NCBI GenBank assembly: GCA_003550305.1
Contig: QKYT01000169.1
Span: 131,615-195,614, forward strand
Direction: 5' to 3'
From: Glomus cerebriforme
Lineage: Eukaryota > Glomeromycota > Glomeromycetes > Glomerales > Glomeraceae
DNA: 64,000 nt
The notes beneath the pieces are model-generated. The model ran no database searches, had not been told where the DNA came from, and saw only the letters and a program-made list of their open reading frames with translations. The position numbers and the translations under genes were made by a program. Shown here piece after piece: positions 21,253 through 34,195 of the stretch (positions are counted from its first letter, which is position 1; the number at the start of each line of letters is the position of its first letter).

Positions 21253-21560
21253 GAATTTTAATCACGTAAATTATTGTTTGTCGATCATAGAATATTCACA
21301 AAATTTTTTCACAAAGCATGATGATATCATATATGATACAACTTGGTCATTTCTTTATATACATTCTATACATAGAAAACAATTCCCTTCTTAGCTCAAA
21401 AATTTCCATATATATATATACGGCTCTTTTTTTTTAAATCTAATAATCCGGCATGAAAAAAAAATAAATATATACTATATATATATTTTTTTCCAATTCA
21501 GTTTTTTTGAAATAATTTCTACAATTATAGAAATTTTTCGTAAATAAAAAAACATTATAT

Positions 21561-21600
21561 TTATATTCTATTAAATCTATTAACTTCAAGAATTTTCTGT
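21561..21600 (+). promoter_or_regulatory. Conserved upstream block, copy 3
   Basis: TTATATTCTATTAAATCTAT followed by TAACTTCAAGAATT lies 30-70 bp before the start. It is homologous to the blocks at 16641 and 18191. Confidence 0.45.
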
Positions 21601-21631
21601 CACCTTTACCGCTTATACAATAAACGGAAAC

Positions 21632-22012
21632 ATGAACTTGATGATGAGTTTGTTGAATAATTTACTAACAGGATTTGATAAATATCTATTCTTATTCTTA
21701 TTAAATATCTTTATTAATAACAACTCATTGGTATACGGAGCAATTGAAATTTCAGGTTCTATTGCTCCTGAAATAGAAGCTATAGATGGTGAAGCTGGTG
21801 AAGCTGGTGAAACTGGTGAAGCTGAAGCCGGAACTGTAAAATCTGGAGTAGCAGTCGTAGTATTCATAGTAGTAGCGACATTAATACTTATTTTATTAAC
21901 TTGTAAAAAGTGTATAAATAACATATATATGTATATATGCAGAAAATTTTCAGCTCCCGTAGCTACTATAGCCCCTGTTACAGAAAATATCAGTGACGAA
22001 GGAGTAGCTTAA
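21632..22012 (+). CDS. Small single-pass membrane protein, family copy 3 (126 residues)
   Basis: ATG 21632 follows TACAATAAACGGAAAC. The signal peptide (about 1-36) contains FLFLLNIFINNNSLVYG. The ectodomain is acidic with short Gly-Glu-Ala repeats (EAGEAGETGEAEAG). A Val-rich membrane helix follows (VAVVVFIVVATLILILL, about 70-88), then CKKCINN and the tail FSAPVATIAPVTENISDEGV, near-identical in motif to copy 2. The tail stays conserved while the ectodomain does not, which suggests the cytoplasmic end binds a shared partner; this is inference. The function is not recognised. Confidence 0.75.
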   Translation: MNLMMSLLNNLLTGFDKYLFLFLLNIFINNNSLVYGAIEISGSIAPEIEAIDGEAGEAGETGEAEAGTVKSGVAVVVFIVVATLILILLTCKKCINNIYMYICRKFSAPVATIAPVTENISDEGVA

Positions 22013-24955
22013 TAAATAATGGTTAGATCACGAGAAGCCAAAGTCATTTCTTATCAGGAATAAGAATGTGATCGTGAAATAACTGTTATATCTCAATTTC
22101 TAATCATAAGTTCAAGCCCATCTCATCCTTTTTGATATTTTCAGGGGTTGAAAATATCATTAGTTTATATTAGGTCCCGAAATATATTAAAGTGGTTTGA
22201 AATTATCATGTAAATCATTACGTTTTTATATACGTTTAGTTAATGTCAGCCAGGATTTTATTGCCTATTCTAGTAACTGACTATTATTCCTGAAAAAAAT
22301 ATGTATAGTAATAGTAAAAAAACTTTTCTTAGATATTATACTTACGCGCAGTACTTAAGATCGAAGATTCGATCTTTCTTAATCCTTACTCTACATATAT
22401 ATTTCGGAGTCCTTTTATATTTAATAAAATTGATTATTCTTTTCGTGAATATATGCTACTATAATTTATAAACATCCCGTTAGGCGAATCTTTTTTTTTT
22501 TTATAATTATGTTTTTGGAAAAATGATCAATGTTTTTTTTTATCAAGTGAATAAAAAAGGACTAACATGCACGGTTATTAAAAGTGGTTTAAATTTGAAT
22601 CTGAGGTAACTCGCGAGGACCCCGAAATATATAAAAAGGTAGGGTCAGAGTTTGCGTATAATGAACCAAAAAAATCATGTAAATCTTTCCTTTTTTGGAT
22701 ACTTTCTGATAATGTCAGCCAGAAATTTATTACTTATTTTAGTAACTGACTGACATTACCATAATTCCGGCCCCGAAAAAATGCGTACAGCTAATAGTAA
22801 AATTTTTTTGGCTGGACCTGACCTCTGTATGCATCTTTCGGGGTCTTAACTCGCGTCTACAATAAAGATAAATTAACGGCGACATTATATTCATATTCTT
22901 TAATTGCTGACTTAAATATGAAATGATAAACTAAATGTTTTTGTGGATGAAAAAGATTTAAAAATGTTAAAAATGATAGTTTTTAAAATAGAATGAGTAA
23001 ACTTACATGTATGATATTACAGGTTTTTGTAGAAAAAAAATTAATTCATTTTTTCTGTTTTAAGAGTCTTTGTGGCAGAATTTAGACATTAACGTGATAG
23101 ATAATTCTTTAATAAATAGAAATAATGTATTTTTTTTCTTGCAAAAAATAAAAATAAAAATAAAAAATTCTTTGTGGCGAAAAATCATCATTGTAGTTTA
23201 AAACATAAATGATTAATATACAAAAAGAAAAATAATATGAATATTACGATAATATTGTTTAATTGACAGGAGGAAAAGTTATTATGTATGTAAAGTTCAG
23301 AACTCGGAATCTTTTAAAATGTGTCTCAAGATATCCGGGTACTATATGGCCCGCAATGTACGGGTAAATTCTTGTTTTTAAACAAATTTATATGGTTTGT
23401 CCGAAAAAAAAGAAATGAAATGACGAACGAAAATTCAATTTTTTCCAAAATTAGTTGAAACAATAAATCATGCAGACATATAATTCATTCAATAATGAAT
23501 AAAATATTAGTCAGAAAAATGAGAAATACGAACTTTTGGCCATTCTCAGATTACTAAGACTACTACTAAATTTATGGAATTGAAAAAGTGATTACTCAAT
23601 CTTATTAAATTTTATTATTAAGACTCCCGGAGAAAATACACTCGCATATAATGCAATATTTATGTATTAGTTATTGGATAAAGTTATAGGGGCGTTTCAA
23701 TATCGGTCGAATGCCCATATTCAATATAATAAATAATGCGGGGACAAATAGGAATTAATACTGTAATGCAGTAATGTCGATCATCACAGAATAAAAATAT
23801 TGGTCACTTAAATCCCGCATGAATTTTTAATCAAAGAACAATAATTGTTTTTTTTTTAACTTTCATGCAAACCAGATGGAGTCAATGTATTTCACGGCTA
23901 GAAGGTTTTACAGTATTTAAAATGATTGGTAATGTAATAATTCAATAAATATTTAGGAATTTACATTTTATAGTACGATACATAATTTATATAGTACAAG
24001 ATTTTATGATAACTATAAAAAATAAATTTTATTATTTTATTTATTCAATTTGATCATGTGAAAAATTCTATTTTCTTAAAAGATTCGAATGTTATTATTC
24101 AATAATACTAAATTTAATAACTATTCAATGCAATATGTTGAATCAATCCATAGTTATTATATCGAAACATTATAACATTATTGGACTACCTTATCGTTAT
24201 TTATTTTCCTTTTTTTTTTTAAAAAAAACAGGGAATTACCAAAGGCAAGATTTGCGATGAATTTCATCAGCTGTTAAATGCTGTGGTTAAGCTACGTTCA
24301 TTAAACAGTGTTGTGTAACATAAAATACGTTAGAACTTATATTAAACAGAATTTGAAAAAAGAATGTTGTGAATGACCGGACGATCTTCATAATTATTAG
24401 TCATGTGAAGTTGTATCAAAGATGCCAAGTATTCTTAAAATTAAATAATGTTACTTTTTGATCATCAGCTGATTAATCCGAAAATCCGGTAACCAAAAAT
24501 AATCATTATCATCTCCACGTTTTCGTGCTGCTTTGTTTATTTGAATGTTGTTCCAATATATGACACAAACAAATATTATCAGTTTAATATTTTTGTTTAT
24601 GTAACTAATATATTAATGGAAGATTCGTTGTTTGAAACGTTCTTAAATTTGTTAAAATGTTTAATACGTGATTGAGTTATGATGATCTATTGGATGGACA
24701 TCAAAGAAATGTAACCAAACAGAGGATTTCCAATTATATTAATCATTTGCGGTTAATAAAACTTTTTCAAAGGGATTTTCAAAATGCTTTATTGCATTCA
24801 AAATTCTATAAATGTACGTTGATTATTTTTCCTACCGGTATTTCTTTTTAAAAATTCTTTTTTTTTGTTTTTTTTTTTTTTTTTAAAAAAAAAAATAGTA
24901 ATAATATAATAAAAACAATTTTTACAACCTTCCTTTCGATTAAGAAAACTTCATT
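22013..24955. repeat. Gene-free region with a 445-bp direct repeat
   Basis: Segments about 22160-22415 and 22600-22852 are diverged direct copies. Shared order: GGTCCCGAAATATAT or GACCCCGAAATATAT, GTAAATC, AATGTCAGCCAG, TAGTAACTGACT, TTTCGG. A third copy lies at about 53725-53930. In the second copy, AATGTCAGCCAG (22711) and CTGACTGACATT (ending 22757) form an inverted repeat. The string GAATTTAGACATTAACGTGA near 23076 recurs near 53402 next to the broken family copy. No coding exons are seen between 23100 and 24955. Confidence 0.55.
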
Positions 24956-27353
24956 ATGCCTGATAATAACAGTACTGATAATGAATCAATTAATTGGATA
25001 GAAGAAGCTATTTCTAGAGAATTTTTTAAACGTTACGAATACAAATATTTCACAAGCATAAAAGAAATCGGTTCCGGTGGATTTGGAAAAGTATATCGCG
25101 CAAATTGGAAGAATTCAGCATGTTTGGCGTTAAAATCTTTTTCTAATATTAATAATGCCACAGCAAAAGAAATTGTTCGTGAGGTAATAATAATAAAAAT
25201 TTATGATGCGCAGTTTAATAATATTGTTTTAATATAACTTATTACTTATTTCTTATTAAAATTTTAAAATTTATTATTTATAATTTAGCTTAAACTTCAA
25301 CGAGACGTGGATTTTTGTAAATATATCATTCGCTTTTACGGAATAACAAAATTTGAATCAGGTATTTAATATAATATATTAAAAATTATTTTTGATTTTT
25401 TCGAGAAAAAAATAACTAAATTTTTTTTTTTTTTTTATAATTCATTTATTCATTAGAAAATCATGATATCAAATATATGTTAGTAATAGAATATGCCGAC
25501 GGTGGTACCCTTCGAAATTATTTAAAGAATAATATTAATAATCTTACTTGGGATGATAAATTCAAATTAGCGTATCAGCTGGCTTTTGCCGTGTCATGTT
25601 TACATGGTGAAGGAATTGTGCATCGTGATTTGGTAATTTAATCTTACTAAATTGTTTTTATGTTTGTTTATATTGTATTTAATAACTTTATTAATAATAT
25701 ATATTGTTTGTTTGTTTGTTTGTTTGTTTATTTAATAGCATTCTAGTAATGTATTGATTCATCAAAATACCATCAAGTTGGCCGATTTTGGTCTATCAAA
25801 AAGAATAGAAGAAGCATCAACATTAAACTCAAAATTCTTTGGAGTAATACCGTACGTCGATCCAAAAAAATTCAGTAAAAGAAAAGATAGTCGTGATCCA
25901 GCAATAATATATGAATTGAATAAAAAGAGTGATGTTTATAGTGTCGGAGTGTTATTATGGGAGATATCCAGTTATAGACCACCTTTTTATACCGAAGGGG
26001 AACATTATGATGTTGGATTGGCTTTAGAAATTTCACAAGGCCTTAGAGAGACGGTTGTTCCTAATACGCCTGAGAATTATGTAAAAGTTTATACTGGTAA
26101 GTAAAAAAAACTTTATATTACTGTACTATATATGATATTATATACTATATTAACCAATTTATAATATAGAATGTTGGGATAGTGAACCGCATAATCGTCC
26201 AGATATAAATCAAGTAGTTGATAAATTAAAAGTAATGCTTATGAGATCGATAATTTCGAAAACACATACGATAACGGAAAGTTTTCAATTAGATAATATT
26301 GGAATACCTATGGATCCAGAAGTCAATCCAAACAATAATGATTCACCTCATGATTCAATAAGTTCATTACATGGTGAAATATCACAAATAATTGAAAATT
26401 TTGATAAGTTGAACACGAAAGAAATAATTGGAACTTTGACACTAGATTTAAATATAATAATAAATAAATTAGAATCATTTATTTTTGAAAAGACGAATCA
26501 AGGAAAAGAATCACATTTAAGAAAACAACAATTATTGGATAATTATAAAAATAATACACAAGAAATTTATAAATGGTTAATGTATAATCAAAAAGAATCA
26601 AAACATGTTTTTTTACTTGGATATTTTAATTATTTGGGAATTGAAACGATTCAAAATTATGAGAAGGCTTTTTATTTATTTATTGATGCATCGAAAATGA
26701 ATCATATATTATCACATTATTTTGTTGGAGAATGTTATCAATTTGGATATGGAATCACGAAGAATGAAAAACAAGCGTTCATATATTTTGAAAAAGCAGC
26801 CAAGAAGGATTATGGAATAGGACAATTAAAAGTAGGTTGTTGTTATGATAAAGGGACAGGTGTTAAAAAAAATTTAAAAACAGCAGCTTCGTGGTACGAA
26901 AAAGCCGCCAATAATGGAAATAATACAGCAATATATAATTTGGCGTTTATGTATATAGATGGAAAAGGAGTCAAGAAAGATCTTCAAAAGGCTTTTCAAC
27001 TATTTGAACAATCAGCCGAGAAAGGAGATCCAGATGCAATATCTATGTTAGGATATTGTTATAATAATGGAATGGGTACAAATATGAATAAGAAAAAAGC
27101 ATTTTATTCATATCAAAAGGCTGTTGAGTTAGGAAATCTTTCAGCACAATATAATCTTGCTCTCATGTATGAAGCAGGAGAAGGAATTGAAAAAAATATT
27201 GATAAAGCAATTTATTGGTATAAAAAATCTTCCGAACAAGGTGATAAAGATGCTGAATATCGATTAAAAATACTTTTAAAAGTTAAAGGAGATGATGAAA
27301 TGATTCTATTTAATCAAAATTTTCATAATTTTAGAAATCACAATATGTTATAA
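24956..27353 (+). CDS. TKL-type protein kinase with C-terminal Sel1 repeats (672 residues)
   Basis: Five exons: 24956-25183, 25289-25361, 25457-25632, 25739-26096, 26170-27353; all junctions are GT-AG and phases agree. The kinase domain spans about residues 30-300: glycine loop GSGGFGKVYRANW, ATP lysine in LALKSF, catalytic HRDLHSSN (split by intron 3), DFG in LADFGLSK, then KSDVYSVGVLLWE and CWDSEPHNRP. All catalytic residues are present, so it should be active on Ser/Thr or Tyr. A linker follows, then about six or seven Sel1 units of roughly 36 residues (for example AFIYFEKAAKKDYGIGQLKV and GTGVKKNLKTAASWYEKAAN), a helical solenoid for protein binding. No membrane segment. Intron 3 contains a TTTG microsatellite. 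A convergent paralogue is at 31899-34195. Substrates are unknown. Confidence 0.9.
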
Positions 27354-28487
27354 TTATTACTATCTATTTGTATTATTTTAAAATTTAAATGATTAAGTAA
27401 TTGTAAATTATTATTATTATTATTATAGGCGGTGATAATTATATGTGAAAATAATAAAATATAAATACTAAATTTTGTAAAATATGTATAATTTCAATAA
27501 ATAAAAAAAACGTTGAATGAAACTATAATGTTTTGCAATTCCATAAATGTAGCTAGCATATTCATGGGAATTTGCTGATCATGTATCAAATGGAATTTTT
27601 ATAAATAATAGAAATATAACGGATAAATTTTTTATATATTAATTCATTTAATTTAATGTGCATAATTTATTTAATGACCACGTGATGAAAACACTTACTT
27701 TATCAAGATTTTTGTGTAATTGCAGGAACCAATCACCTATTGATTCAATTAGAAAATCCTTCGTTACACAAAAACAGATAGGTATTAAATATAATGGTAA
27801 GAAATTACTGTGCATTTTATTTAAATACAAAATACAAATTATTTTATTCGCTCATTATAAAAATCTGGCAGGATGTTCTTATTAATAGTACCGAATAGCG
27901 CTGCATACAGTATCCCTTCTTTAATAGTACTCGGGTACTATTCAATTACAAATGCTGAAATTTTTGATTAATACCCGGGTACTAATCAAGATAATTTTGA
28001 CAAACTTTTCTTAATTCCAGCCAAATTTCCTAATTTATGGTCAAAATTTTAAACAAGAATAGTATCCCCCAGTACTCGGGAGTATGATTTTTAATTTATC
28101 TTTAATAAAATCAAACTTTTGATTGTTATACTTGTGATTAGATAATTATTGTTTGATTGTTTAAATGTAAACTTTATTAATATTGCAACTTGGTTAAATA
28201 TGGACCAGTATTTTCTTATTCTTATTTTGCTTAAAAACTGTTCACGAATTGCCTCTCTATTATTGTGTAATTTAAACTAGCATTATTACTGAACTGTACA
28301 TAATTTCTTTTAAACTTTGAAATGAATGTGAGCCTTGATATTGAGTTATTAACGTTAACAAGATTTATAATAATAGTGAAAATATTGAAAATATTAATTT
28401 CTTAGTGCTAACAATTGTCTTCGCAAAAGAAGCGACGTGTCCAGAATATCAATAAAACTTTATAACTAGGAAACGGGAACCGTTATG
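27354..28487. other. Intergenic, with GTACTCGGGTACTA palindromes
   Basis: No gene. Around 27880-28090 palindromic words recur (TAGTACTCGGGTACTATT, AATACCCGGGTACTAATC, CAGTACTCGGGAGTA), perhaps debris of a foldback element. A CACGTG lies at 27679. Confidence 0.4.
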
Positions 28488-28629
28488 AGTCCGGAGGAAA
28501 AAAATTAGATATGATAAACAAAAAACCATTACACGTGACCATAGTACGATTTTATAGAAACTCTTGTGACACCCACGTGACTGAAAATTTTCATAGTGCG
28601 TAGAAAGTGTCCTCCGCTTCGCTCCGGTC
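28488..28629. mobile_element. MITE, AGTCCGGA family, copy 2 (reverse orientation)
   Basis: GGGAACCGTTATGAGTCCGG at the left corresponds to the right end of the copy at 12366-12816. The right end, reversed, reads CCGGAGCGAAGCGGAGGACA, matching the left end of that copy (CCGGAGTGTAGCGTAGGACT). It is internally deleted to about 142 bp and carries two CACGTG palindromes (28532, 28574). Confidence 0.55.
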
Positions 28630-29339
28630 AATAATGTGAATGAAACTGGATTATGTTTCAATGTTAGAATTAATGTGTTATTATAGAAAGGGCCGAATTA
28701 TGTAATGTAACTTCTGTATCAATATAGCTAGCGATTTTTTCAGTGAAATTGAATCATACGAATATATATGATTGATATTAACAAGATAATTATGTACTGT
28801 ATAAAAGTGATTGCAAGCTGAAATATATATATATATATATATAAGGAAAATTAAAAAAAGCAAACCAAAATTACAAAACTTGCCAGGAATCCAAGTCATT
28901 CATGCTCACAAGCAAAAATCCATAAAAAAAAAAGAAATCAATTCATTTAATTAATTTGTCAATTAACAAACAAATAATAAAATTTAATCACTTCTAAACA
29001 CCAAAACTTACTAAGTCATACGTAAGCCATCCAAGAAAAAAAACGAATTTGTTAGTCAACGAAAGAAGACAAATATTAGGTTCTGTGAGAAATGTTGTTA
29101 TGGCCAGATACTGTAAATCATAAAATTATATAAATGTGATTTCCTACACTTTGGATCAACAAAAATTGCGTAACCTTTTTTGTTATAACTTTTTTTCTGC
29201 TAATCTTTATTTTTAACGAAACTGATAAATTTTATGCTGATAAATTAAGTCAAATAAGATTTCAACATAAATATGTTTATATTTTACTGAAAATCAATTT
29301 TTTATTAATTGTTTTTAACTATCGATAGACGTATCATTG
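28630..29339. other. Gene-free AT-rich DNA
   Basis: No coding signal. A TA microsatellite of about 10 repeats lies near 28823-28843. Confidence 0.5.
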
Positions 29340-29860
29340 AAATTATATTATTTTTTGTCGTTCTAACAAATCCACATCTTGAACCTTTCACAGTTAACTT
29401 TTCTCAAAACAACGTCATCACCATTGGTGGAGATACTATCTCACAACTTTGCACATCTCAAGATGTTGATAATTGATTTTATAAATCTACTATTTATGAG
29501 CTATTCGCAAAGTGAATTCACTATGGAAAATTAATGATCTTGTCGAAGGTAATGACAATTGGAAAAGTCTTGTGGAAATAGTTAAAAAGATTAATGATGA
29601 AACTGTTGAACAAGATCTAAAAATAATCTCAGAATGAGTGATTTAAACTGGCAGTGGGGATAGAACTTTAAATAATATACTTATGTCATCAGGTGGAATT
29701 TAGCCTAACTATAGTCACCAACTTACCAACTTCACCAACATTCTCAAATCTAATGATTCCATATTAGTTAAGTCAAGTTCAAAAAAGCCTGATCACCTAA
29801 ACTGATACTGATTATCCTGCCATACCAGTTTAATCTGTATGTCACTAGAGATAGCTTCAA
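29340..29860 (+). pseudogene. Possible decayed coding sequence
   Basis: Several codon-like stretches appear in changing frames with stops between them: NPHLEPFTVNFSQNNVITIG, then GDTISQLCTSQDVD, then KINDLVEGNDNWKSLVEIVK, then GSGDRTLNNILMSSGG. The G+C content is somewhat above the flanks. The family is not recognised. This is a weak call. Confidence 0.3.
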
Positions 29861-30479
29861 AAAACAAACTTTTTTTTATTTTTCGAAAATGTGATTAAAC
29901 CTATCCGCGAGCTGCCCCACCGCTTCATTGCGGTCATTTGGGGGCTGCTTCTTGGCACCAGGATTCTCTTATCGCCTATGTTAAATTTTAATTCTAATGG
30001 AGAAACGAGCTGTGACCATGAGGGGATAATTCCATCAAGGATGGCAATGTCAATCTTGGTAATTGGATGACTTGGATCCTTGAAATAGTTCTGATTTGAA
30101 GAGTTGTGAATAACCATAAACCTTTGAGGAAACTCATTAAATTTCACCTTCATTTTGCACATTAGACTCGACGACAAATCCAGATTGCTGGGTGCATTAA
30201 CCATTGAAAATGGTCAAAAAGAACGAAGCGTCAGGTATTGCAGGACTTTTTGGAAATGTCTAACGCTGACGACGTAAGAGTATATTTTGATTTGATAACC
30301 TGCAACTCCAAGTAACTCAATCTTTTTAAAGTCTTGTTCTCCAGAACGTTTCTTACCAACTGTGACAGATAATTTGTTTTTGACAATGAGAAGTAGAAAA
30401 AGAAGAAAGCAATTGATATTATGAAGAAAAATGATATAAAGAACAAAACTAATAAAGATTTCCTAGAGACATTTACCAT
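29857..30479 (-). pseudogene. Possible broken membrane-anchored protein gene
   Basis: ATG 30479 opens an 82-codon frame with an N-terminal hydrophobic segment (SLLVLFFISFFFIISIAFFF) and then ordinary polar sequence to a stop at 30231. A second frame, 30204-29857, encodes 115 residues (NAPSNLDLSSSLMCKMKVKF, FNIGDKRILVPRSSPQMTAM). The two cannot be joined in frame by an obvious intron, so I suspect one gene with a frame break. The layout, a cytosolic start with one membrane anchor and a beta-rich extracellular part, is only a guess. Confidence 0.35.
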
Positions 30480-31898
30480 TAGTAGTGAATAGTTGCAGTT
30501 GTACGATGATGAGGACTATATGTTGTAAAAGATCATGAAAAGTATCCTTAAACAAGTCACTCGATCTCTACTTCTGAATTGAATAATCAATTAATATTTG
30601 CTTGCATTTCATAATGTATAGGTACATTATAATGTAATCTTACAGCAAGAGTCTTGAATTATCAAACATGGATCGTTAACCATTTTCAAGGCCATAAAAG
30701 ATATTTTCAATAACATACTGTAAAGCTTACCAATCAGAACAATATATTGTATAATGTCATAAACAGCAAACGTAGTCCTATATAACATTCATGGACACCT
30801 TATTGATTGGGGTATCACGCACGACATATACACAAAATGATGCAAGCAATAAATTATCTGCAACGTTACTGTTCTGCTCTTTAAAGGTATATTTTTTTCT
30901 TGTAACTTACATGTATTTATTCGTTATAAATTCAACTCAAAGCCAATTATTTCTAGATCCTGAAAATGTACAATAGTTTATAAAAAGACTTTTTTCTTAT
31001 ACCATCGATTATGAAATTAAGTCTTTTTTACGCCTTTAAGACCAAGATATTATATATTGAATTTGAAAATCTGTTTAAATACGTTCCTAGAGAGCATTAT
31101 CACTTGACTAAGATATTTTTTTTTTCACGGATAAAATTTTTTCACGACCTAGTTGTAATAAAAACGAATTTTTTAAAATACAATTATTTTTGTTACCCTA
31201 CGTGAAATTAAATCACGTGATTTATGCTAAATTTTGATTGACAATTTGAACTTTAATACACGTTCCAAAGTCAAACTTAACTCTATGCCACTCCTTGGAT
31301 TATAATACTTTTTAACATCATACGCAGTCATACCGATCATCTCATTTAGTTTAGATAAATCTAATGTTTCCATAATATCGATTTTCTTATTCAAACAAAT
31401 TTACCATTTCATATTCATTACTTTGATAATTGCTTGATTTGAAAAACGTTTTAAATAATTTATTTCCTTCTTGGAATTGATTATTTTGGGAAGAATTTGC
31501 CAACAACATATTGCATCATAATATGTTAGATTCGTGAAGTTTTTTTTTACTGGTCATATACCGTATTATATTTCTTAAATCACAAAAATTTGTGGTTATT
31601 TCTGTTAGTAAAGTCCGTTTCGATATAGTCACTTAATCACTTTCATTTGGTGTCATGCCTGGTCACGTTTCATTTTGATTCCTATTTGTCAGTTCTCAAT
31701 TGTCACCGAACGTGAGACAATTTTAGATCATGTGACTTTTGTCGATGAGTTTGAACGTTTCACATTAAGCCGAAAAAAAAGAAAAAAGAAAATCGCAAAC
31801 ATTTTAATAAAAAATTTAATAAATAATATTTATTATATCTTAAATAGATTACAAATAAAATATTTTTCTTTTTTTTTTTTTTTTTACATAAATTTACG
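30480..31898. other. Intergenic AT-rich DNA
   Basis: Short plus-strand frames at 30791, 31011 and 31675 (61-85 codons) have only AT-driven composition. A CACGTG sits at 31214-31219. No recognisable element. Confidence 0.5.
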
Positions 31899-34195
31899 TT
31901 ACTTTTTCATTAATCTTTCTAACTGTTTTTGAGCGCTTGGATATCCTTGTTCTGCAGACTTTTTAAACCAATAAATTGCTTTTTCTATATCTTCTTCGGT
32001 TCCTTCCCCATTCTTATACATATTAGCTAAATTATATTGAGCGATCATACTTCCTAAATTTGCGGCAACTTGATATGATTCAATTGCATTTTTCCAATCA
32101 ACTTTAGTTCCAATACCTCCACCATAACAAACTCCTAACATTACCAATCCATTTAAATATCCTCCTTCAGCTGATTTCTTAAATAATTCAAAAGCTTTTT
32201 CGTAATTTATATTAACACCCATTCCATTAATATACTTTTGACCAAGTCTATGCATAGCCGCTACATTTCCATTTTGTACAGCCTTTTCATACCAATAAAA
32301 GGCCTTCTTTAAATCTTCTTCAACTCCCAATCCTAAATTATAACAATAAGCAATTTCCAATTGCCCCATCGCGTAATTTTTATTTGCTAATTTTTCAAAA
32401 TACTTAAAAGCTACTTTTTCATTCTTTTGAATTCCGTATCCATATTGATAACATTTACCGACAAAATATTGTGCTAATATATGATTTTGTTCGGATGCAT
32501 TAGTGAATAGATTAAATGCTTTATTATTATTTTCACCCGTTACAATTCCATAATAATTAAAGTATCCAAGTAAAAAAATTGAATCTAAATTATTTCGATC
32601 ATTCAATAACCAATCATAAACTTCTTGCGAATTGATATTATTTTTATTAAAATGATCAAGAACAAACTGTTTTCTTGATGCTTTTTCATCCACTTCATTT
32701 ATTTTATTTGTAATTTCTAAGAGAAATTTTGCAATATCTTTAATTAACGTGCTAAGATCATTCACTGGTGAAATATTTTGGCTCGTTGATTCCGGTATGC
32801 TAGTTGATGATGTTATACCAATAGCATCAAAATTTTGAATAATTTGAGATAATTCTCCATGTGATGCAAAATTTTCCATGCTATTATTCAAAGATATATT
32901 CTTATTCGTTGATTGGTCAGTTGAATTATCAATAATTTCATCTTGTTGATGAAGTATCGAATTTGATCGTGAAATCATTTGTTTTAATCTTTCAGTCACC
33001 TCATGAATAGATGGCCGATTATCTGGTTCATTACTCCAACATTCTAAACAATAAAAAGAATAACATGTATTCAAATATTAATTAATTAAAGTAATGAAAG
33101 TAAATGATCGTAATCAAAATTATGTTATATTTACCAGAGTAGAGCTTAGCATAATCAGTAGGAGTATCAGGAATAGTTGTTTCTCTAAGACCTTGTAAAA
33201 TTTGTATAGCTAAACTAGCCTCGTAAGATTCACCTTCTACATAAAATGGTGGTTTACCACTTGTTATCTCCCATAAAAGCACACCAACACTATACACATC
33301 ACTCTTTTTGTTTAAGGAGTATAATCTTGTGCTGAATTTTTTTGGGTCAATGTAAGGAACTATGCCAAATAGATCTGATTGCCTTTTAGATGTTTCTCCA
33401 ATTTTTTTTGACAATCCAAAATCGGCCAATTTAATGGTATTTTGATGAACCAATACATTTTTGGAATGCTATGAATAAGAAAATGAAAATAGAATTTAAA
33501 TGAATAAACTAAACAATTTAAACGATCGAATAATATTATTTTACCAACAAATTAAAATTACCAAGTCACGATGCACAATTCCTTCATCGTGTAAACATGC
33601 TACAGCACAAGTTAACTGGTACGCAAGACTATACTTATCTTCCCAAGTAAGTCTCTTAAAATTATCTTTCAAATATTTATTAAGAGAGCCGCCATCGGCG
33701 TATTCCATCACTAATAAATATTTATCTAATTTTTTTTTATAATCAAAATGACAAAATTAATTTCATTTATATTTTTATAATAACAAAGCGCGTAATAATT
33801 GAATATATTATACCATCATTTGAAATTGTGATCCCAAAAAAGCTAATAATGTTATTATGGAAAGCGACTTCACGTTGAAGTTCAAGCTAATAAATTATGA
33901 CGAAAATCTTAATTAAAAACATAATAATACAAACAAAAAAGTGTCATAATAACACGAAAGCTAAATTTTGAATCACCTCATGAACAAGTTCTCTAACGGC
34001 GACTTTATCAAGATTAAGGAGAGACTTTAACGCGAAATATTGTTCTGAACTTTTCCAATTTGCACGGTAAACTTTTCCAAACCCACCAACACCAATTTCT
34101 CGAATATTGCTAAAATGCTCATACTCGTAATGTTTAATATGCTTTTTAGAAACTGCCTCCTCGATCCAACTACTCCACTCATTCATCTCTGACAT
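31899..34195 (-). CDS. TKL-type protein kinase with Sel1 repeats, paralogue of the gene at 24956 (644 residues)
   Basis: Five exons on the minus strand: 34195-33977, 33886-33814, 33725-33562, 33468-33135, 33043-31899. Exon 2 is 73 nt and intron positions and phases match those of the gene at 24956. The glycine loop is GVGGFGKVYRANW, the ATP lysine is in FALKSL, the catalytic segment is HRDLHSKN, and DFG is in LADFGLSK, so catalysis should be intact. YSLNKKSDVYSVGVLLWEIT precedes CWSNEPDNRP. A linker of about 70 residues with Ser/Asn-rich sequence leads to six or seven Sel1 units (YFVGKCYQYGYGIQKNEKVA, GLGVEEDLKKAFYWYEKAVQ). It ends ...LERLMKK. The two genes converge with 4.5 kb between them. 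Confidence 0.9.

Noticed and set aside
33500..33742. 80-codon plus-strand frame
   Set aside because: Complement of exon 3 and introns of the kinase at 31899-34195.
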